This document shows, in pieces, positions 57,675 through 64,000 of a stretch of DNA of 64,000 nt. The notes under the pieces were generated by a model. That model did not search any database and was not told the DNA's origin. It saw only the letters and a list, made by a program, of their open reading frames with translations. The position numbers and the translations under genes were made by a program. Where the stretch lies: assembly GCF_039525805.1 (NCBI RefSeq), contig NZ_BAAAHZ010000014.1; one strand, given 5' to 3'. Origin of the DNA: Dietzia natronolimnaea. GTDB taxonomy: Bacteria; Actinomycetota; Actinomycetes; Mycobacteriales; Mycobacteriaceae. Each line of letters starts with the position of its first letter. Positions within the stretch are counted from its first letter, which is position 1.

Positions 57675-57723
57675 GTCCCGGGCCACATCCCGGCCGACGC
57701 CCCGGCCCACGTGCCGGCGGCGC

Positions 57724-58014
57724 CTACGCGGGGGAGTAGGTGAGGCAATCGGCGGTGTCCGCGCCGGAGCCGATCGTCACGGACTCCGCCGAGCAGAGCA
57801 GGTCCTTGTTGTGCGTGCACTCCACGCGCTGGCAGGCGCCGACGTGCGCGCTCGCGGTGGGGAGGCCGCCCCGAACGTCGAGCGAGATGAACGTCCCGCA
57901 CTCGGCGTGGTCGGGTGATCCCGCCACGGTGATCGCCGGGGCCGTGCAGTCCGCGTCGGCGTTGAACGAGCACGTGGTGACGGTGCAGTTGCTGATTCCG
58001 GTGAGAGTGGCCAT
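57724..58014 (-). CDS. cysteine-rich DUF1540 protein
   Basis: A 96-residue soluble protein built of two copies of C-x4-C-x7-C-x15-C: CTVTTCSFNADADC...C and CQRVECTHNKDLLC...C. All eight cysteines are conserved between copies, so each half is probably a small metal- or cluster-binding module (DUF1540). ATG 58014 follows GAGGAG. Overlapping IdeR-type boxes lie about 120 bp upstream, so it is likely iron-regulated together with the converging DUF2470 gene. No export signal. Function unknown. Confidence 0.8.
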   Translation of the reverse strand: MATLTGISNCTVTTCSFNADADCTAPAITVAGSPDHAECGTFISLDVRGGLPTASAHVGACQRVECTHNKDLLCSAESVTIGSGADTADCLTYSPA

Positions 58015-58133
58015 GGCGGTTGCTCCTCGTATCGGTGGGTGTTCCCGGTGGCGCCGATCCGGTTGCCGCGGACCGTCGGGTGCCACCGAGTCAACCCCTG
58101 ATCGGCTCGACTTGCAAGCAAGGAGAGCCTGTG

Positions 58134-58157
58134 CTAGGTGAGGTTAGCCTAAGCATC
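58134..58157 (-). promoter_or_regulatory. two overlapping IdeR/DtxR-type boxes upstream of the DUF1540 gene
   Basis: CTAGGTGAGGTTAGCCTAA (58134-58152) and TGAGGTTAGCCTAAGCATC (58139-58157) each match the DtxR/IdeR consensus at 15 of 19 positions, offset by 5 bp as in sites bound by two IdeR dimers. Orientation suits the minus-strand DUF1540 gene; the divergent accD1 promoter is 95 bp away. Confidence 0.75.
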
Positions 58158-58252
58158 TGACCAGCGCTTTCCCTGAGTGCCCGCGGTGTGAGCTCCGTGG
58201 ACCGCGTACCCCCGCCGCCTCCCGGTGGCGTGTGTGGTCTCCGATCCCCCTC

Positions 58253-58308
58253 TGGACATCTGTGAGCCATGGCACTATGGTCGAACTCAGTTAATCCGAC
58301 TTAACTGA
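58253..58308 (+). promoter_or_regulatory. promoter and palindromic operator of the leucine-degradation operon
   Basis: -35 TGGACA (58253-58258), 17-bp spacer, -10 TATGGT (58276-58281). The predicted start near 58288 falls inside the inverted repeat TCAGTTAA-TCCGAC-TTAACTGA (58287-58308, perfect 8-bp arms), a good repressor site, for example for a BkaR/TetR-type regulator. Confidence 0.82.
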
Positions 58309-58323
58309 AAGGGAGCGGCGCTG

Positions 58324-59913
58324 ATGACTTCCGCGACCACCGATCACCCGACCACCAATCGCCAGGCGCACGAGGAGCTCCTCTCCGACCTCCGCGACCG
58401 CCTCGAGCGGGCCGCGTTGGGCGGTGGGGAGAAGGCCCGTGCCCGGCACCTCGAGCGGGGCAAGCTCCTCGCCCGCCAGCGGGTGGACGTCCTCCTGGAT
58501 CCCGGTAGCCCGTTCCTCGAGCTGTCCCCGCTGGCCGCCGAGGAGATGTACGGGGGCAAGGCGCCGGGCGCCGGTGTCGTCGCCGGGATCGGCCGGGTCT
58601 CCGGGCGCGAGTGCCTGGTGATCGCCAACGACGCGACCGTCTCCGGCGGCACCTACTACCCGATGACGGTGAAGAAGCACCTGCGCGGCCAGGAGGTGGC
58701 GATGGCCAACAACCTCCCGTGCATCTACCTCGTGGACTCCGGCGGGGCGATGCTCCTGCAGCAGGACGAGGTCTTCCCGGACCGCGACCACTTCGGCCGG
58801 ATCTTCTACAACCAGGCGAACATGTCCGCCAAGGGCATCCCGCAGATCGCCGCGGTCATGGGTTCGTGCACCGCCGGCGGCGCCTACGTCCCGGCGATGA
58901 GTGACGAGGCCGTGATCGTCCGGAACCAGGGCACGATCTTCCTCGCCGGCCCGCCGCTGGTGAAGGCGGCCACAGGCGAGGAGGTCACCGCCGAGGAGCT
59001 CGGTGGCGGCGACCTGCACGCCAAGACCTCCGGTGTGGTGGACCACCTGGCCGACGACGACTACGACGCGCTCATGAAGGTCCGCCAGATCGTGGCGACC
59101 TGCCCGCCGGCGCCCGAGCCGGACTGGGAGGTGCTCGAGCCCCGCGAGCCCGCCCGCCCGCAGTCCGACCTCTACGACCTCGTCCCGGTCGACTCCCGCC
59201 AGCCCTACGACGTGCGCGACATCATCGGCACGATCGTCGACGGCGGCGAGTACACCGAGTTCAAGGAGAACTACGGTGCCTCGATGGTGACCGCGTTCGC
59301 GCGGATCCACGGGCATCCGGTGGGGATCATCGGCAACAACGGCGTCATCTTCTCCGAGTCCGCGCTCAAGGGTGCGCACTTCATCGAACTGTGCGACCGC
59401 CGCAAGATCCCCCTGGTCTTCCTGCAGAACATCACCGGCTTCATGGTCGGCCGTCAGTACGAGGCGGGCGGCATCGCCAAGAACGGCGCCAAGATGGTCA
59501 CGGCCGTGGCGTGCGCGCGGGTCCCCAAGTTCACCATCGTCGTGGGCGGGTCGTTCGGTGCCGGCAACTACTCCATGTGTGGCCGTGCGTACTCCCCGCG
59601 GTTCCTCTGGATGTGGCCCAACGCGAAGATCGCCGTGATGGGCGGGCCCCAGGCGGCCGACACCCTCGCCTCGGTGCGCGCCGCGCAGGTCACCAAGTCG
59701 GGCGGGGAGTGGACGGACGAGCAGCAGGCCGAGTTCACCGCGCCGATCCGCGAGCAGTTCGAGGAGCAGTCCACCGCGTACTACTCCACGGCCCGACTGT
59801 GGGATGACGGGATCATCGATCCCGCCGACACCCGTACCGTCCTCGGCCTGGCCCTCGCGGCCGCGGCCAACGCCCCCCTCGAGCCGGTCAACAACGGCGT
59901 CTTCAGGATGTGA
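58324..59913 (+). CDS. accD1: acyl-CoA carboxylase beta subunit AccD1 (3-methylcrotonyl-CoA type)
   Basis: A 529-residue carboxyltransferase. N-domain ERGKLLARQRVDVLLDPGSPFLELSPLAAEEMYGG and VMGSCTAGGAYVPAMSDEAVIV, and C-domain ALKGAHFIELCDRRKIPLVFLQNITGFMVG and GSFGAGNYSMCGRAYSPRFLWMWPNAKIAVMGG are those of methylcrotonyl-CoA carboxylase beta subunits. With AccA1 it should act in leucine breakdown. The order accD1-accA1-fadE19-MaoC-citE equals M. tuberculosis Rv2502c-Rv2498c. ATG 58324 follows GGGAGC. Confidence 0.93.
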   Translation: MTSATTDHPTTNRQAHEELLSDLRDRLERAALGGGEKARARHLERGKLLARQRVDVLLDPGSPFLELSPLAAEEMYGGKAPGAGVVAGIGRVSGRECLVIANDATVSGGTYYPMTVKKHLRGQEVAMANNLPCIYLVDSGGAMLLQQDEVFPDRDHFGRIFYNQANMSAKGIPQIAAVMGSCTAGGAYVPAMSDEAVIVRNQGTIFLAGPPLVKAATGEEVTAEELGGGDLHAKTSGVVDHLADDDYDALMKVRQIVATCPPAPEPDWEVLEPREPARPQSDLYDLVPVDSRQPYDVRDIIGTIVDGGEYTEFKENYGASMVTAFARIHGHPVGIIGNNGVIFSESALKGAHFIELCDRRKIPLVFLQNITGFMVGRQYEAGGIAKNGAKMVTAVACARVPKFTIVVGGSFGAGNYSMCGRAYSPRFLWMWPNAKIAVMGGPQAADTLASVRAAQVTKSGGEWTDEQQAEFTAPIREQFEEQSTAYYSTARLWDDGIIDPADTRTVLGLALAAAANAPLEPVNNGVFRM

Positions 59914-59921
59914 GTCGAGCT

Positions 59922-61997
59922 ATGTCACAGAAACTCCACACCGTTCTGGTGGCCAACCGCGGCGAGATCGCGTGTCGCGTGATCCGTTCCCTGCGGGCCG
60001 CGGGTATCCGCTCGGTCGCCGTCTACTCCGATGCGGACGCGGACGCCCTCCACGTGCGCATGGCCGATGCCGCCGTCCGCCTGGGCCCGGCCCAGGCCTC
60101 GCAGTCCTATCTGGACTTCGAGAAGGTGATCGACGCGTGCAGCCGGACCGGCGCGCAGGCCGTCCACCCGGGATACGGCTTTCTGTCCGAGAACTCGCGG
60201 TTCGCGCGGGCGCTCGAGGAGGCGGGCCTGATCTTCGTGGGGCCGCCGGCCACCGCGATCGAGACCATGGGCGACAAGATCACGGCCAAGGCGGCGGTCT
60301 CGGCTCGTGACGTGCCCACCGTGCCCGGGATCTCGCGACCGGGACTGACCGACGACGAGTTGGTGGCCGGCGCCGACGAGGTCGGGTACCCGGTCCTCGT
60401 CAAGCCGTCCGCGGGCGGCGGCGGCAAGGGCATGCGACGCGTGGAGCGACCGGAGGACCTGCGCGCCGCGCTCGACTCCTCCCGCCGCGAGTCGGCGGGC
60501 GCCTTCGGCGACGACACGCTGTTCCTCGAGCGGTTCGTCGACACCCCCCGCCACATCGAGGTGCAGGTCCTCGCCGACACCCACGGCAACGTCATCCACC
60601 TGGGTGAGCGTGAGTGCTCGCTGCAGCGCCGCCACCAGAAGGTCATCGAGGAGGCGCCCAGCGCGCTGCTCGATGAGGTCACCCGCCAGCGCATCGGCAC
60701 CGCCGCGTGCGACGCCGCCCGCTCGGTCGGCTACGTGGGCGCCGGCACGGTCGAGTTCATCGTCTCGGCCAACGCCCCGGACGAGTTCTTCTTCATGGAG
60801 ATGAACACCCGTCTGCAGGTCGAGCACCCGGTCACCGAGATGGTGACCGGCGTGGACCTGGTGGACTGGCAGGTCCGCATCGCCGCGGGCGAGGAACTGA
60901 CGCTGCGCCAGGAGGACATCACCCTCACCGGCCACGCGATCGAGGCCCGCGTCTACGCGGAGGACCCGGCGAAGGGCTTCCTGCCCACCGGCGGCACCGT
61001 GCTCGGTCTGGAGGAGCCCTCGGGCGACGGCATCCGCGTGGACTCCGGCCTGCGCGTCGGCACGGTCGTCGGAAGCGACTACGACCCGATGCTCGGCAAG
61101 GTCATCGCCCACGGCTCCGACCGCGCGGAGGCACTGGCCCGGCTCGACGCCGCGCTGGCCGGCACCCACGTGCTGGGCCTGCGGACCAACATCGACTTCT
61201 GCCGGTTCCTGCTCTCCCAGCCGGAGGTCGTCGCCGGCGACCTCGACACGGGTCTGCTCGATCGGACCCTCGACGACTACACCGCCACCCCGGCGCCCGA
61301 GGGTGCACTGGTCGCCGTGGCCATGCACCGCACCGAGGAGCGCTGGGCCCGCGTGCCGGCCGCCCGGCGCGGACCGTGGGACGTGCCCAACGGCTGGCGG
61401 GTCGGCGGGCGCGCCGAGGTGTGGACCCGGCTGGATTCCGGCCCGGGTTCGGACGCCGTCACCGTCGGCCTCCGCGGAACACCCGACGACGCCGAGGTGA
61501 CCATCACCGACGCCACGATCGGCTCCACGGCCGAGCCCGAGGTCTCCTCGCGGCACCGGGCCAGGGTCGCCCGGGACGGCGGGTCGCTGCGACTGACCGT
61601 CGACGGCACCCAACAGCGCTGGACCGTCGTGCGCTCCGCTGACCCCAAGGCGGCGGACACCTTCTGGGTGGCCGGCGACGGTGGCACCTGGGACCTGCGG
61701 CTGCTCCCGTTGATCGACTCCCGGATCCACGACGCCGGGTTGTCGGACGGTCAGATCCTCAGCCCCATGCCCGGATCGGTCATCGCGTGCTTCGTCGCCG
61801 ACGGCGACGAGGTGACCGCGGGTCAGAACGTCCTGGCCGTCGAGGCCATGAAGATGGAACACGCCCTGTCGGCACCGATCGACGGGGTGGTCCGGCTGAA
61901 CGTCTCCACCGGCGAGCAGGTGCCCGCCGACCATCTGCTCGCGACCGTCGAGCCCCACCCCTCCACCGAGGAATCCGAAGGAGAAGGCAATGCCTGA
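59922..61997 (+). CDS. accA1: biotin-dependent acyl-CoA carboxylase alpha subunit AccA1
   Basis: A 691-residue protein with biotin carboxylase (VLVANRGEIACRVIRSLRAAG, ATP-grasp PSAGGGGKGMRRV, MNTRLQVEHPVTE), a linker, and a C-terminal biotin carboxyl carrier domain whose biotinylated Lys is in VEAMKMEHAL near residue 644. ATG 59922 is chosen; GTG 59910 overlaps the accD1 stop (GTGA) and would add four residues, and both are credible. The stop overlaps fadE19 by 8 bp. Confidence 0.94.
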   Translation: MSQKLHTVLVANRGEIACRVIRSLRAAGIRSVAVYSDADADALHVRMADAAVRLGPAQASQSYLDFEKVIDACSRTGAQAVHPGYGFLSENSRFARALEEAGLIFVGPPATAIETMGDKITAKAAVSARDVPTVPGISRPGLTDDELVAGADEVGYPVLVKPSAGGGGKGMRRVERPEDLRAALDSSRRESAGAFGDDTLFLERFVDTPRHIEVQVLADTHGNVIHLGERECSLQRRHQKVIEEAPSALLDEVTRQRIGTAACDAARSVGYVGAGTVEFIVSANAPDEFFFMEMNTRLQVEHPVTEMVTGVDLVDWQVRIAAGEELTLRQEDITLTGHAIEARVYAEDPAKGFLPTGGTVLGLEEPSGDGIRVDSGLRVGTVVGSDYDPMLGKVIAHGSDRAEALARLDAALAGTHVLGLRTNIDFCRFLLSQPEVVAGDLDTGLLDRTLDDYTATPAPEGALVAVAMHRTEERWARVPAARRGPWDVPNGWRVGGRAEVWTRLDSGPGSDAVTVGLRGTPDDAEVTITDATIGSTAEPEVSSRHRARVARDGGSLRLTVDGTQQRWTVVRSADPKAADTFWVAGDGGTWDLRLLPLIDSRIHDAGLSDGQILSPMPGSVIACFVADGDEVTAGQNVLAVEAMKMEHALSAPIDGVVRLNVSTGEQVPADHLLATVEPHPSTEESEGEGNA

Positions 61998-63135
61998 GTT
62001 GGAAGAGCACTACGCCGACCTGAAGTCGACGGTCGCCGAGTTCGCCGACAAGGTGGTCGCCCCCGCCTCGGCCGAGCACGACCGCAACCACACCTTCCCC
62101 TACGAGGTCGTCGCCAAGATGGGCGAGATGGGCCTGTTCGGCCTGCCCTTCCCGGAGGAGTTCGGCGGCATGGGCGGCGACTACTTCGCCCTCTCCCTGG
62201 CACTCGAGGAGCTGGGTCGTGTCGACCAGTCGACCGCCATGACGCTCGAGGCGGGCGTGGGCCTCGGCGCGATGCCGATCTACCACTTCGGCACCGACGA
62301 GCAGAAGAACACCTGGCTGCCGGATCTCGCCGCGGGCAGGAAGCTCGCGGGCTTCGGCCTCACCGAGCCCGGTGCGGGGTCGGATGCCGGCGCCACCAAG
62401 ACCACCGCGAAGCGCGACGGCGACGAGTGGGTGGTCAACGGCAACAAGCAGTTCATCACCAACTCGGGAACCGACATCACCTCGTTGGTCAACGTCACCG
62501 CGGTGACCGGCGTGCGGGACAACGGCAAGAAGGCCATCTCGACCATCATCGTCCCGTCGGGCACGCCCGGCTTCACGGTCGAGCCGGCGTACGACAAGGT
62601 CGGCTGGAACTCCTCCGACACCCACCCGCTGACGTTCTCCGACGTGCGGGTCCCGGCGGAGAACATCCTCGGCGAGGAGGGGCGCGGGTACGCGAACTTC
62701 CTGTCGATCCTCGACGAGGGGCGCATCGCGATCGCCGCGGTGGCCACCGGCGCCGCCCAGGGCTGCGTCGACGAGTCGGTGAAATACGCGCGTGAACGCG
62801 AGTCCATGGGCCAGAAGATCGGGTCGTTCCAGGCGATCTCCTTCAAGATCGCCCGCATGGAGGCCCGCGCCCACACTGCGCGCTGCGCCTACTACGAGGC
62901 CGCCCGCCTCATGCTGGCCGGCAAGCCGTTCAAGAAGGAGGCCGCCATCGCCAAGATGGTCTCCTCCGAGGCGGCCATGGACAACGCCCGGGACGCCACC
63001 CAGATCCACGGCGGCTACGGGTTCATGAACGAGTACCCGGTGGCCCGGCACTACCGGGACTCCAAGATCCTCGAGATCGGCGAGGGCACCACCGAGGTGC
63101 AACTCATGCTGATCGCGCGCGGTCTCGGGTTATGA
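61990..63135 (+). CDS. fadE19: acyl-CoA dehydrogenase (FadE19-like, branched-chain)
   Basis: A 381-residue FAD-dependent acyl-CoA dehydrogenase. Signatures are FGLTEPGAGSDAGATKTTA, the FAD/acyl region WVVNGNKQFITNSG, ARERESMGQKIGSFQAISFKIARM and the C-terminal QIHGGYGFMNEYPVARHYRDSKILEIGEGTTEVQ. The context points to isovaleryl-CoA or 2-methylbutyryl-CoA as substrate, feeding the AccA1/AccD1 carboxylase. Start overlaps accA1, stop overlaps the MaoC gene (ATGA). Confidence 0.92.
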   Translation: MPELEEHYADLKSTVAEFADKVVAPASAEHDRNHTFPYEVVAKMGEMGLFGLPFPEEFGGMGGDYFALSLALEELGRVDQSTAMTLEAGVGLGAMPIYHFGTDEQKNTWLPDLAAGRKLAGFGLTEPGAGSDAGATKTTAKRDGDEWVVNGNKQFITNSGTDITSLVNVTAVTGVRDNGKKAISTIIVPSGTPGFTVEPAYDKVGWNSSDTHPLTFSDVRVPAENILGEEGRGYANFLSILDEGRIAIAAVATGAAQGCVDESVKYARERESMGQKIGSFQAISFKIARMEARAHTARCAYYEAARLMLAGKPFKKEAAIAKMVSSEAAMDNARDATQIHGGYGFMNEYPVARHYRDSKILEIGEGTTEVQLMLIARGLGL

Positions 63136-63662
63136 GTGACCAGGCTGTGACGATGGACGGACAGCGCAAGGAGATCGTCCAGCGCGGACTGTGGTTCGAG
63201 GAGTACGAGGTCGGCACCGCCTACCTCCACCGCCCCGGGCGCACGATGACCGAGACGGACAACGTCCTGTTCACCACGCTGACGATGAACACCCAGGCCC
63301 TGCACCTGGACGCGGCGTGGTCGGCCGAGCAGCCGGGCTTCGGCGGCGAGCGGCTCATGAACTCCATGCACACGCTGTCGACGCTGGTCGGGCTGTCGGT
63401 CGCGCAGCTCACCCAGGGCACGATCGTGGCCAACCTCGGGTTCTCCGAGGTCACCTTCCCCAAGCCGGTGTTGCACGGTGACACCCTCTACGCCGAGACG
63501 GTGTGCACGGACAAGCGGGAGTCGAAGTCGCGCCCGGGCGAGGGCATCGTGACTCTCGAGCACATCGGTCGCAACCAGCACGGTGACGTGGTGGCCAGGG
63601 CCGTCCGCAAGACGCTGGTCCGTAAGCGTCCGGCCGACCAGGCGGGGGAGGGGTCGGCATGA
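63132..63662 (+). CDS. MaoC-like enoyl-CoA hydratase (Rv2499c-like)
   Basis: A 176-residue hotdog MaoC dehydratase. The catalytic region TETDNVLFTTLTMNTQALHLDA has the Asp...His of the hydratase 2 motif (D-x4-H-like), and later GTIVANLGFSEVTFPKPVLHGDTLYAE completes the fold. By synteny with Rv2499c it may hydrate 3-methylglutaconyl-CoA or itaconyl-type CoA esters. ATGA overlaps join it to fadE19 and citE. Confidence 0.88.
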   Translation: MSDQAVTMDGQRKEIVQRGLWFEEYEVGTAYLHRPGRTMTETDNVLFTTLTMNTQALHLDAAWSAEQPGFGGERLMNSMHTLSTLVGLSVAQLTQGTIVANLGFSEVTFPKPVLHGDTLYAETVCTDKRESKSRPGEGIVTLEHIGRNQHGDVVARAVRKTLVRKRPADQAGEGSA

Positions 63663-64000
63663 CCCCGGCGTGGATCCCGCCCGGCCCGGCACTGCTGTTC
63701 TGCCCGGCCGACCGCCCCGAGCGCTACGGCAAGGCGGCCGAGCGCGCGGACGTGGTGATCGTCGACCTGGAGGACGCGGTCGCACCGGACGCCCGACCGG
63801 CCGCCCGGGAGGCGCTCGTGGCCTCCGACCTGGATCCGGAGCGCACGATCGTCCGTGTCAACCCGAGCGACTCCGATGATCACGCCGCGGACCTCGAGGC
63901 CCTCGCCGGGACGGGCTACCGTTGCGTCATGCTCGCCAAGACCGAGTCGGCCGCGCAGGTCGCCGACGTCCACGCCGCCACCGGCGCGGCGGTGTTGGCG
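63659..64000 (+). CDS. citE: CitE-like (3S)-citramalyl/beta-hydroxyacyl-CoA lyase, 3'-truncated
   Basis: The first 114 residues of a HpcH/HpaI-family lyase, cut by the window edge. LLFCPADRPERYGKAAERADVVIVDLEDAVAPDARPAAREAL and VRVNPSDSDDHAADLEAL and MLAKTESAAQV are the family start, with the metal-site Asp-Glu in DLEDA. The synteny partner Rv2498c has been described as a stereospecific beta-hydroxyacyl-CoA lyase in leucine and itaconate breakdown. It overlaps the MaoC gene by ATGA. Confidence 0.9.
   Translation, partial: MTPAWIPPGPALLFCPADRPERYGKAAERADVVIVDLEDAVAPDARPAAREALVASDLDPERTIVRVNPSDSDDHAADLEALAGTGYRCVMLAKTESAAQVADVHAATGAAVLA

Overview
The window is about 64 kb of very high-GC DNA. 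Genes are tightly packed, many start with GTG, and several cistrons overlap by ATGA or GTGA. Gene content and order point to an actinobacterium of the order Mycobacteriales. The evidence is an ESX-4 type VII secretion end, a mycofactocin cluster, the pgi / chorismate mutase / uvrD1 / M23 peptidase / sucCD / DUF6350 / purNH block in the order known from Mycobacterium tuberculosis, and the accD1-accA1-fadE19-MaoC-citE leucine block. A Dietzia-like organism would fit, but that is inference. No rRNA, tRNA, CRISPR array, insertion sequence or prophage was seen. One 67-base run of N (17374-17440) interrupts mftF.

Layout. 1-4848: 3' part of an ESX-4 locus (eccC4, an Rv3446c-like protein, esxU, esxT). 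5042-11779: housekeeping and accessory genes: an aldehyde dehydrogenase, a sulfurtransferase, a CitE-like lyase, a DrrAB-type ABC exporter, a DUF4442 hotdog protein and an alpha/beta hydrolase. 11802-19763: a complete mycofactocin locus, with divergent mftR, the 28-codon precursor mftA, then mftB, C, D, a mycofactocin-type SDR and mftE, F, G. 19821-22561: a second hydrolase and an NDMA-dependent (mycofactocin-type) alcohol dehydrogenase that share an almost identical operator. They flank a thioredoxin gene with a CsoR/CstR-type operator, whose likely regulator lies at 22746 next to a DUF302 protein.

23489-37906: a DUF1707 protein; folA-thyA-cysQ on the minus strand; the long helicase lhr; a CDF metal exporter with a clear promoter and operator; nei2 and an SDR; a DUF222/HNH protein with a LexA-like box; a RibD_C reductase; and pgi. 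38012-50524: the conserved central-metabolism block with an AGCS symporter inserted between chorismate mutase and uvrD1. 50548-56859: a TetR regulator, a fused indolepyruvate:ferredoxin oxidoreductase, a divergent Lrp/AsnC regulator and an amidase. 56911-58157: two IdeR/DtxR-type box clusters flanking a DUF2470 protein and a cysteine-rich DUF1540 protein, which looks like a small iron-response island. 58253-64000: the leucine/branched-chain acyl-CoA degradation operon, with a strong promoter and a palindromic operator at its start site; citE runs off the end.

The most interesting material is regulatory. Well-formed promoters coincide with inverted repeats at mftA, cstR, the CDF gene, the HNH gene and accD1. 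Operator sharing links unnamed hydrolases and small proteins to mycofactocin, sulfur and iron physiology. At least six genes look leaderless, with exactly 6 nt between the -10 hexamer and the start codon.
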